Of a stretch of 64,000 bases of DNA, positions 29,101 through 41,100 are shown piece after piece. Within the stretch, counting starts at the first letter, position 1. Each line of letters begins with the position of its first letter. Both the position numbers and the translations under genes were made by a program. The notes under the pieces are model-generated. The model saw only the letters and a program-made list of their open reading frames with translations, was not told the DNA's origin and did not search any database. Origin of the DNA: Symsagittifera roscoffensis (Eukaryota; Xenacoelomorpha; Acoela; Convolutidae); assembly GCF_963678635.1 (NCBI RefSeq), contig NC_087068.1:20790029-20854028 (forward strand). Reading direction: 5' to 3'.

Positions 29101-32100
29101 AAAATATTAGCGAATAGGGTGTCCTAAGGGAGATAAAGGGAGGGTCACATTTCCTCCTAATCCATTCCTGGCCTGCAATACTTAAGAATACTTTGCACTT
29201 ATTAAAAAAATATATAGGTATTCATATAGCCAGGTGTTCTTTATCCGGTGCTGATATTTAACCACCTATCTTCGAATAAAATGCAGCTTCAGTGGGAGGG
29301 GCACACTACTATCATCGGCAAGTCCTATGAAAGCAGAGAAATTAACGGAAGAGATTTTATGACTTTCAGTTCGTCATGAATTTTTCATAATTTGTCTAAT
29401 CTCTGACGCACATTGAACACAAAAACGGCGTTTGAATTGTTTAATTTTATCGATTGTGAAAGACTTTTTTTTCGGTAATAATTAGCTATGTTGGATATTA
29501 TCGCGCAAAAATTTATTGTTCTCCTTCGTCAAAAAGTTGAAAAAAGAAGAATCGAGTGATTTCTTTGACAAAAATTGCTTTTAAACTGCTTTTTCTTGCA
29601 ATCTAAAATCTATTCAATTTCTCTATTGAGGTCAGACCATCTCAAGGTCAGACAGAATACATGAGGCGAATCAGTTTGGAGATCAAACCTGATTAAAATA
29701 TTCAAAACTAATTAAACTCGAATAAGGTCAACTAGTGATCACAAACTAATTAATTAATTAGTAATTAATAACTGGTACTTTTGTTACGCTTAGTTTGTGA
29801 TTTCATTTTTTTACTTACTCAATTCATTCTTCAACAATCACTACCTCTTCTCAATCCTCAGTTCAAACCTCAGGTTCTATCTCAATTTTTAACTCCAGCC
29901 TTTAATCCTAGTTGGCCTAACTCTAACTCTTATCATGCTCTAGCAGTGTATAAATTGGTGATAAAAAACAAAGGAAACAAATGCTTTGTTCCTTGGCGAA
30001 AACAGTCACAGTGTAATAAAAATTGGTTTTCCAATCGTTTGACAAAATGGCGAAAGTCATTGACGTTTGTTTAATAAACTTTCATGAGCATTTTCGCCAT
30101 TAGGGGGGCTCAATCAGTTTCTGTACGACTCTTTTCAAACAATGTAGTTTGCTGGACAACACTAATCACCTGTCTTTGGTCCCATCTGTCTGTGGTCTTG
30201 TGCGTCTAGGAGGTCGACCTTACTCATAAAACTGCTCCGTGCAGGTTGTTGAAGGTTGTATTATTCAACAACCTGCACCGAGGTTGCTGAAAATTGACAA
30301 GACAAGATTAATTTTGTCCTTGACTTGTCAAAGAGGTATATTTAACGCTCAGCACGAAGTCTCCAATCATCGATTTTTTTGTTTGCCATCGACTGGTGAG
30401 GAGCTGGCAAACCTGAACTGCACTAGTTCGAACACACAGTCTGATCATGACCTGTAACGTCGCTCTTTTGTATTTCCTTGAGTAGTCGCAACAGAAATTT
30501 CAGTGCCTCGCTAAAAACTGGTTGTGTCCCGAGCTTCAGCTCTACTTGTGCCTTTTAATTTTATACCATATACGATGTTTCTGTTAGTTAGTGTATTAAA
30601 TAGTTGATTGACGAGTTATATAGACAAAATAGGAAATCCCTGTTTGAATAAAACTTTTTTAGGGGTATCTTAGCATACAAAAACAAAAAAAGTTCTGTTT
30701 ATAAAAAAAAACACTTGTGTTTTTTGGATATTTTGGGTGCAAAAACTTCAACACGGACACTTTGAAGTACTTCAACTGCAAAATAATTTTTTTCGTAAAA
30801 TGTATATTTGAGCACAGAGATTTCAATAAAAAAGGGATAAAAAAAATTTCTAGCACAAATTTGTATTCATTCTATAGAAAAAATAACATGTCTTACATTT
30901 TTTTACATTTGTTCTGATGCCAATGTTGCTCTCGTGTTACCAAAACTGCCACTTGTTTTTTTTTAGTTGTTTTCCCTGACAATACAAAACTGCATCGCCT
31001 GAATAAGTGTCTTTTTTCATTCATTGACTTTCAAAACAAGGATAGAAAGTTACTGTGCAAGTAGCACAGAATGTTCCGACCATAGTCATAAAAAAAACGT
31101 TTTTTTTTTCAATTAGTGTCGTTTTTTGGCGTGGTGTGATAAAAAAATCTGAAGGAAAACCTAATAGTTCGGCATATTCGACAACCATAGTTAAAAAAAT
31201 GCATCCAGAATTTAACTAGAAAAACAAAAAATAGATTTTTTAATTTTTCTTGCAGTTTTTTTTTCAAGTTTTTGATTCCAAGAAAGGCGCTAACATACTA
31301 AAAAAATGTCTTTACTAGAGTAAAACTAAGTTTTTACGTTTAAAGTAAGCTATTTTAAGCTTTTCGGCTTTTAACATAAGCTATTTTAAGCCTGCTCGCT
31401 TGCTTAATTCGCTCGAATTAAGACAAAAAACCAAAAAATTCAAACCGGTTTTTCTCGACACTGGGAGATTTTAAACTGTTGACACCCTTATTGTTATCTA
31501 CTTAGAATCATCTTAATAAATTACTTCTTAGTGCTACCTGATAGAGTGGGAAGTATGCCTGTCCAGAACCGTTTGGCTCTGGGTCTGTAGTCCTTGACCG
31601 GGAGTATGGACACTCTGGAAGATAGCTGGTCCTGGGGCACTATGGCCAGGACGAGGAAGCCAGTACTGCTCTGGTACTTTGGCCAATTCCACTGCAAGTA
31701 GTAAGGGTCCTGGATTCTGGAATAATTTACAAAAAGTTAAAAATATTTAAATAACGCCGCAGAGATTCTACCATGTTTTTGTTGTAGTTTTTGTAATATA
31801 AAAATGTTTAACTACAATGAACATACTAAAATGTATAGATTGCGCAAATTTAACATAAATTTGCCGTTCAATCCCTAAGCGCATGCAAAAAATTCAGGTT
31901 TGCAATTGAAGGCAGAAATACACTCTTCATGAAGCACTAACTGCGCAGCTATACTTACTGTGTACTTAAATTTGGCCTAGATTTTGAAGTAGACTTTTTA
32001 AATATACAGTACCTCTGTCTAGTGATATCTCAATTACGGAAAAAAAAGGAGGTTTAGCTAGCTATATGTCATGAAATGTTAACATGTTGTACTTAAAGAA

Positions 32101-35100
32101 CTGGAACAATCATAGATCGAACAGGGTTTCTTACAAAATCTTATGGCGTTTTTTCAAAATGTTTTGGATGGAATTTTATCGATTTGCAAAGAGCAAAAAT
32201 TTATTCATAATCATAATCATACTTCAAGATTATTTTCCAGATGCCAGATTAGTTTTGAGCAAACTTTCATTTTTTCGGCATCAAGAAATTTATTCCTACG
32301 ACCTGCAAGAAATTTTTGTCTTAAAACAAGTGATTGATCGAATTCGAATACTGTTTTTTCGTTGTTTTAAGTAATCCTCAAAAGGTATCTTTGGTGGCTA
32401 CTTAAGCCGCACACCTGTCTAGAAAACATGGCTATAGCTGCCAACACGTCGCGCCCTAAATCTTTCCAGTCGTTTCTTTTCTCTAAATATTTTTAAAACC
32501 TTGTCTACGATCCTCCTATGTTGAAAAACTAAGAAACACCCCCATGAATAAATATTATAACCAAAGAACACAATCTACTATCTCCAATGGGGTGCCCGGA
32601 TATTGATTTAGTAAGAAGTGACTCTGGATAACAAAAGAACAATTTAATCAGATCCGGACCATTCACTTCAAAAATAAATAAATAGAATTTAATTTAAAAA
32701 AGTATAATCTGGGCTGAATAGTCTAGTCTAATGCAGCCATTCCGATATTACACCAAGCAGTTTTGCAGTAAATACGGGTAAATTTTCATCAAATAATAAC
32801 TTTGCGTCAACCGGATTTTTCGGTTCCCTTTAACTGGCGCTGGATTATGGTTTAGATGTGGCCTCGAAAAAAACTCTCGGGAGCTTTTGCTTAGCCTATT
32901 GACCAATCAACTGGTATTTACATTAGAAAACACAGAAACAAAATAATTCATTTAAAGTGCATGATTACAGATTTTTAATACGATGTTACTTTTTATTTTC
33001 TTTAATAGAATCGAAAATTACTAACTGGTTATTGATAGATGAAGCGAGGAGATTAGCCAACACGATATTAATCTTCGTCGAAATTCCGTTTTGATCTTTT
33101 GTCGAAAAGTTTGGAACTGTGTCCAAAAGATAATCAACTTCTAGCGAGTTTGCTTCTCTGTATTTTTTCTCCAATATCAAACTCTTATCAATCATGTAGG
33201 CGAAAGTATCGAAATACTTTGAAATTAAATTCAGTCGATGAAGAAATGCTTTCTGCTGTCGATCGAAAAGGCCTTCTGAGATTAGTCTAAGTGCGCTCTT
33301 TCGGTCAATTGACTCGATTAGGTTGTCTCGTGGCAGGTACTCCTGGATGATGATGTTGCACTGGAGCGGCGAGAGGATGCCTGGATTTCCATGGGTGTCC
33401 AGAGTACAAAGAGTGGCATTTAGCATTTTGGTATAGACATCGAAGGGAACTGTTGGCTCTACTACTGGATTTCGGAGAGCTAAAAAAATTTAATCGGTGC
33501 GGGGCGTTTGTAAGTAATTTGAATATTGGCGTATAAAACCTACGCAAAATAGTTATTACAAAAATTTAACAAAAAACTTTATCAAAAATTTATGCCACAT
33601 TAGAAATTTCAATTTTCCATAACATACTAACAAGGGGGGGGGGGGGGTGCTGGGGGGGGGGGGGGTTTGGGGGGGTGAGACGGACGTTTTTTTCTCAAGG
33701 AAGGATTCGCCCCCTGCCGACCCAAAGGGTCCCCCTTTGTACTATTTTGAGATATATATTTTAGAACCTAAATTTTTTCTAAAGGCGCCAATATATACTA
33801 AGTTATACGCGTTTTTTTTCAAATCTTTTCAAAAAGATAACAAAAACGGCTTTTTTGACCTGTTTTTTCAAAAATTTGACTGCGGCGCAGAAAATTTGTT
33901 CAAAATAAGGTCTTCATAGTGGTTTGGGAGAGCTCAGATAATCAATTTGGTCGACCTAGAAAAAAAGGTCGTCAAAATTTTCGAAAATGTTTTGAAAATC
34001 CGCCCCCCCCCCCTCGAAAAATCCTGGATCCGCCCTGTATAAGATTACTTGAAAAAAAATTGAATGATTCCGAGCAACCCATATGCAAAAAAAAAGAAAA
34101 CAGGAAGTGAATTATTCAAGAAGTAAGTCCCCCCTCCCCCATTTGCTTCAGTTTTTTTTTCGAATTGTTAGACAACTAAAAATGAGTCTTTTTTTATTAA
34201 CAGCAGTATGATTGGCAGATCGCTAATCCAAAAAAGCGAGAAGTAAAACTAACTTCGGATATACAGGTTGGGATGCAGCGAATCCAGAAAAGTGTTCTGG
34301 AATTTTCCAGATTCGATCAAGTTCAGCCCGCTGACCATAGAGTTTCCGTGAAATATCTTGATCTGTTTCCTCATAGCGCCCAGTTTCTTCAATCTGTTCT
34401 CAAAGTCACTCTCTTTTGCCCCGTTTAGTCTAGTTGGGCCCCATTTGAAGGAGGATGAGTCATTTTTGTAGTAACCTCGGATGTCTTCGATTCCTGTGAA
34501 TAAATGTATTGCTGTGGTAATTAACTTGCTGATGGGTGCTAACAATTTTGTTCATCAGCTTAAGTGTCTTGCTCCAAGTATGATCATTCAAAAACTTTTC
34601 AATTTTCCTGCTATTCCATGGTTCCGCTAGTCCAATTTTTTCGCTAGTGTCCAAACCTCTAGTCCAAGATTATTTTCTAGTGAATTTCAAAGATGGAATT
34701 CATAACCATTAAAATGGTATTTATTACCATTTTGTGGCAATAAAAGTTTTTAGCAGATCAACTAGAAGAATTCTCTAGGAGCTCTTTTAAGCTCAAACTA
34801 ACTTTACAATTAGGTGCGCCAAACAAACTGAAAAGTTGAGCTGCATTTTCCACAACATGCTTTTCTCGGAAAGTTTGTCTGCGGATCAGAAAAACTCTCA
34901 AAAGTAGTTTTTTCAGAATTTCAGAAAAGGTTTGAATATCAATTTGGCTGACCAGATTTGGGTTATTGCTTATTGTTCTGACTTTCGAAGAAGTGTAGTT
35001 TTTCTTCAGACCAATTTTGATATTCTTGAAAAACATTAGAGTCCTCGGCTCAAATTTAGCAAGATAACTCACTTGTGATCATTTTGTGTAAGAATATGGG

Positions 35101-38100
35101 TTCCCAAGCTTATAATCACCCCGCGCTTTTTAACACTTTTTTCTTAACCCCCTCTCATATAGCCCCAGAATTAGATAACCACGCTACAATTTAACCCCTT
35201 TCTAATACCAATTTGTAGAACTACAGTGTAACTGACTTGAAAGAAATTAGGAACCATAGCGTCGGTAAACATCAAAACTTTAATTGCGAAAATTTTTGAG
35301 AGCAAACGAAATACATAATAACTCATAGAATGGTAAAAACAAACATTCAAGTGTGATTTTGAGGGCAGTATGATTTTATGTATACTTTTTGAAAGTCTTG
35401 TGTTGCTTCCAATGAGCAACATAAAGGTTATCTCTGTTCTAAACGCGTGAATGAGGGTTTAATGTTCCGTCTTTCGAAGAAAACAGAAAATTTATGCTCG
35501 GTGTGGTTTTTTTATTCAGTCAATTTTCACCGATCAAAACAATAATTTTCAACAAAATTGTTTTATTCCCCATTAAAGATATCAACTTCTTGAGTTCAAA
35601 TGTACAAAGATATTTTACCTCCGATTATTTTTTGTAAAGTTCTGGGTGTTTCAAAACTGCCAAATTTTCCATGTTTTTGACTAAATTAAGAGTTTATTCA
35701 TAATGCTTTAGTCATAATGCGACTCCCCGAAATCAAAATTTACCAAAAACTTTCCTCCCATCATTTTATGCAATTTTTTGGTAGTTTAAAAATTGTTAAT
35801 TTGGCCATGCTGTCAACTATTTTATGCGCGCTTCGAAAATTTTATTCATATTATTGAAAACTTAACGCGAAATATTTATGCGTGGCGAATTATCCAGCAC
35901 AACAAAATCGTTCCAAATTGAATGGAGGCTAGCTAATTGGTCGTATTAATTTCGTACGGTTCAAATTTTTTGCACTTAGATAATGTACAAAATGCCCTGA
36001 TTTACGAGCAGTCTTGTTTCTTTAACTAATCGAAATGCTATCGAAATGAGGTAAACTTGTATAGAATTTTCCTGTAGTTATAAAAAAGGATTCAGTTTGA
36101 AGCAAAGTTCGGTAATAAAACGGGGTTAACTTATTGTGGGGTTAACTTGTTACGGGGTTATAAAGTAGGGGGTGTAAAAACTGGGGGTTAAATAAAGTGA
36201 GGTTAAAGAGTGGGACACCAAAATATGGACAGCTGGACAGCAGTGATTCAGTGCACGTTCATCTCTGTAAATAACCCTAAAACCAGCGATGGAACAAAAA
36301 TTTAAAGTTCACAACGGGGATAGAGTCCACACTATAGTCCTATATGTTTTCATTACTTTCTTGCGAAAAGTTGAAAGTGACTACTGAATGCGCAGTTTGC
36401 AAAAATACTATGTGCTTACGACAATCTGTGTCCCACAATCAAATTTGACTTTTTTTCTGATTCATCGTTGACAAAAATTTATTTCAGGACTGAATTATCG
36501 AAGAAACATCACTCAACTATCAATAAAATGTTTTCTCCCAAAGGACACTGGATTACTCTCTATGAAAGCTCAAACCGGGGCATGCCATTGACGCGTAAGC
36601 GGCACTTTAATTGGGCTCAGAACTTGTTTAACCTCAAATTGCTGCAAACTTTTTGGTCTGAATAATACTTTACTAGAACCTAAAGGCATTAGTGTGAATA
36701 TTTTAAATAATTGTTGGGGGAGATAGTTTTCAATTTTCAGAACTTTTAAAATGTTTTCATTTTTTATGAATTTCTATTTATTTGAAAAAAAAAACAATTT
36801 CACTAGCATTAAACGCGGTCGGAACATTCAGACTTAGCTCTGATACGACCAGACTTTTTGTATGTTTACTTGCGTTTGGCTTAGTTTTGCCGTGGAAGCA
36901 GAAAATTCCCTTCATCTATTCAATTCAATGGCATGGACCAATTTCGTTGTAGTGAATTAAGGAGGGTTTAATTTGGTTTTTTTCTATTTGCTGAGAGATA
37001 TTACGCGAGCAAGGTGTAAAAATCATATCTTTCAGAAAATGAAGGTTTAAAAAAACAGTAAGGCGTAAAAGATCACGAGACTAATAGAAAAGTTGCTCTT
37101 TTCCCCCGCATACAATTTGAACAACATTCATTTGAGAATCATAAAAACTTTTGATGACAACTATAAGACATCCAAGACTTAGCGTTACTGCTAAATTTCA
37201 AAAGTCCACCAAAACCTTTGAAATAAAGAACATAAATAATTTTAAATGTAAGAAAAGAACTTTTTTGAAGATAAGTAGAAAACACTTCAGTAAAAAAAAT
37301 AGTGAAAATTTACCATGAAGACAGTTTTGTAGAGCTCTTTTGTTCATTGTCTGCTCAGTGCAACTGGAAATAAAGAGTCTAGATTTTTCAGTGACTGATT
37401 CTTCCGACTGCGTGTAGAAAGGGTCTTCGGTGAAGTGATGATTTCCGAACATACTGAGAGAACGGAACGAGTACTTGTTCACATTGCTCATGAGAAAGCT
37501 GAAACGAGATAGAATTTAAAAAAAGAATTGTATAGGGCATGATCGCTTGTTTTGCCAATAGTACTGAATTGTTTGACTATAGAAAAAAGCATAAAATTAA
37601 ACAATAATTAAAAAATATATGTTCTCTTCAAAATGAGGCTGCCTTTTTTGAAACCGCTCGATCGCAGTAGTTTGCCAGTGTTATCGATTTGAATTAATAT
37701 TTCACCTAAAAAACTTATCTAACGGCATGGACTGACAAAAGTCGAGCACATTTCTTTTTGGTCGAGAAAAATGAAAAGTATCCGAAATAAGTCGAGACTG
37801 TCGAAGCATGTAGCGAGCACCAAAAAATTCTCGAAATGGGTTGCATGATATATCATCTAAAAGCCCAGTTAGTCGTAAATCGAAGAATTTTTTTAAAATT
37901 TTAAGTTTTTTGAAATTTTTGACTTTTTGTCCAATTTATCGCTAATGAGGTGACTTACAAAAGCAGGCTTACAAAAGCTTATTTATGCTTATTTAAAGCC
38001 ATGAAAACGTGGTTTTAGTCAAATTAAGTTGTTTTTTAAATTTTTTTAGCGCATATTTGGGAATCAAAAGTTTCAAAGATCGAATTTTTGAACTTCAAAA

Positions 38101-41100
38101 TTCAAAATTTTGAACGATTTTTTTTAAAATTTTTTTAAGTCATTTTTCTAAAATTGGCCTATTTTATCGGTTTTCAGCTGTTATCAACCAATCATTTTTT
38201 TTACTTAGCGCACCTTTTGAAGATGTTTTAATGTTTTGAGGAGCCATTAGTGTCTTCATGAAATGCTTAGCAAGCAAAAGTCTTTTTTAAAAAGTGAGCT
38301 CAGTTTTTAAAAAAAGGTTTGTTGTAGTCAAGCTTTTCTTGAAGATGTTAACCGTTCCTCAAAAATCATTTAACCTAAGAATAATCTATAATAAGTGTAT
38401 TACCCAAGAAAAGACACCAAGAATTTTTCAGAGTGTCAAAAACCCTTTTGAAAGTTTGCTTTCATCTGATCATTTCACCTTCATTGTTGTATCATTAATG
38501 TTACTTGTGTAATAATGTAAAATGGAGGAATAAACCAAACTCAAAATCTCAAAGTTTGATCAAAATCGCAGAGTGCAAGTTTGAACTATTTGATATGGCT
38601 TACAAAAATTCTCAAAATTTTTGAAAATGCTTCAAAGACTTGTATGTTTTCTAATTTAAGTTGTTTCGTATTAATATATTAGTGAATGAATATTTTACCC
38701 ACAAAGTTAGTGAAGTTTTTCCTGAAAAAATATCCCAAGTTTTGTCTCATAACTTTGTTGAAGTCGGCGGGGCTGATCAACTACTTTTTTGAGTAGGTAA
38801 TGGCCCTTTTTATGATTCTCAAACTTGTTCCGTTAGATTCACAGCTCAAAAAGTTACCGTACAACTTACAAAAAGACCTGAAACTTTGTAAATTTATGCT
38901 AATTGACACCAATTATAGATTTTATTGGGCGAAAAGTTCTAGGCTTTCTTTACGTTGTTTCGCTATTAACATTTATTATCTTGCAAGGTTTTTATTAATT
39001 TTTTTCCTGAGCTGCAAAACCTTTGCAAACAGCTGACGAAATCTAAACTTTTCGGTTCAAAACTATCCACTATAAGCCAGAAGATTTTGATGGTAGTCAT
39101 AATTTTTCTTCCGCTGAAGAAGAAAAATAAAAAATACGGAGCTATAAAATTGGTCTAGCAATTTACAAAATAAATTTATGATTTGCCACACCTATTTGTT
39201 ACCACCAGTGGAAAAAAGAATAAATATTTGCGCTCGGGTAGCTTTCTTATAAAGACCCTTTTTGACTTTTTAAAAAGCATTTGTTAACAAAATTTTTTCT
39301 ACAATCTGAAAATGCCAATGCCTTGAGCTCACAATCATAAAGAATTATCACCTGTGGTTTGAAGATTTGGAAATACGTCTTACGAAGGAAGTGAAAAAAC
39401 ATTTTCTCCAGACAAATTCAGTTTTTCAATTAGCCAATTTTTATGCAAACGAAAATATATTGACGTCTCTAGTTCAGAAAAGGCACCTGGGATTTAAAAA
39501 AGGCACCGGATTGAAAAATGTGCTAAAATTTATTCGAATTCGTTATGTAAGTGGCAGTCTAATCCAGATCAGCATTCATTCCAATTTGAAGTCAGACAAC
39601 TTATTTCTTCTCACTCAATTGTTAAAAAAGTGAACTACTTCTTTTTTAAAAAACATTCGACGCTTTTTTGTCATTGACTTCAGGCATGTTAAACAAATGT
39701 CGGAACTTTTTTACTCTATTTTGGGTGGTGGCTAGAAAATCTTAGACGACTACAGCTTTATCAACGGACTAAAATTTGGCTCTATGTTAGTGCTAAATAT
39801 GCTGCTAATTATAATACCAAATAACGCCTAAGTATTTAAAAAGAACTATAAGAATATGATTTTTCTCCAGACTCGTCCCTCGAAAAATTAGAGCATAATT
39901 AGCCTCAAAAGTGGGGACTGGAACTCTTTCAGCTACGTTCAAAATATGATCATAGAAAATAGATTTTTAATAAAAAATTACAGGTTCTAACCACAAAAGT
40001 TGTTTCTCTCTATATATAAGTAGGAAATCGGTAAGCCATACGCTTTTGCACGCAAACAACCTCTCCGAACTTTGGAAAAAACGGAAGTTTCTAGCCATAA
40101 TTCTTTTTCTGTTTGATGTCTAAGATCATTGAAGTCTCGTTCATATTTAAGATAATCACCTGTCTGATGGAATATCTTATGCGATCTCCATTAAAGATTA
40201 TCCATTTAAAAATTTTTTATTGTGCAATTATAAAAGAATTATACAGTTTCCAGAATTAAGATGAAAGAACAATGGTATAAAGTAAACTTCCTGAAAAAAA
40301 CTGTTCTTCTTTAGATGATATATAGTGTATGGCGACAATTCGTCGCTGGTGAAAATTCCGGAGCTAGCGACAAGTCCTCAAAACTATAAAAGTGACAATT
40401 TATCGCAAGGTAATTTAATAAAGATTCATTGCTTAGAAGAAATAGTCCACATCAAATGCACCAATCTATGTTTTCTCTCTGTTAAAAATTCAAACTAGCG
40501 GAGCAACGCAGTTTTTGTTCAAAAACATCATAAAGCAATTTCATATAAGCAATTTGCTACATTAAAACTGCTTAAATTACACAAAATGATGGCAAAGATG
40601 GTCGGAATTATTTATAGGCGCAGCAGCTAAGTTGGCAACTTGAAATAGTGGAATTTTTCGAAAAATTGGATAGATTTGAGTATTCAGCTAATTTGATCGT
40701 ATTCAATCCTATCATCTGCCAACAAGTGATCCGCATAAGTTTTTGAGCAAACCTGAAAGCGATGGAGTTGTGTTCGTTTTGTGACACCAGGTGAACTTTG
40801 TCCCTAGATAGGGCAAACTTGGCTCTGTTCTCCATTAAGAACTGCAGGGCTGTCGCGATGTCGCCCTCGCCGAGATTTCCAGGGTACCCAAGTTCGGGAA
40901 GAGAGAAGAAACCCTGTGCACCTCTGCCCCTAGATTGAAAAAGAAAGTTTAAAATATATCCATCATTAGTTAGAGTGCTTGTATAGTTTCACAGATGGTA
41001 TACAACATCAAATTTTCTTTTTCAACATTCAAAAAACCATCGGATTCTATTTTTAGAGGGATGAGTTTGGAGAAAAATCCAAGTCTCCGAAAAAGTATTA

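Larger units (their letters stand above)
23941..31537. other. 7.6-kb intron of the esterase-like gene
   Basis: No exon found. It holds a perfect 13-base hairpin (24390-24417), the large CTTTTACCAGACCGAC fold-back (25136-25703), an hAT-like copy (26756-27095), A-family repeats (27210-28022), a SINE (28178-28345), a perfect hairpin (30239-30278) and a B-family repeat (31010-31490). The frame at 29781-30074 encodes a Pro/Asn-rich 97-codon peptide of no known kind. Confidence 0.5.

Noticed and set aside
34521-34675. Possible esterase-like exon encoding EPWNSRKIEKFLNDHTWSK
   Set aside because: The peptide looks plausible, but no donor gives the phase 1 needed to join exon d, while exon c joins exon d perfectly without it.
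36118-36215. Interstitial telomere repeats
   Set aside because: GGGGTTA motifs recur, but spacing is irregular at 15-19 bases and an inverted set lies 1 kb away, which fits element ends better than TTAGGG arrays.
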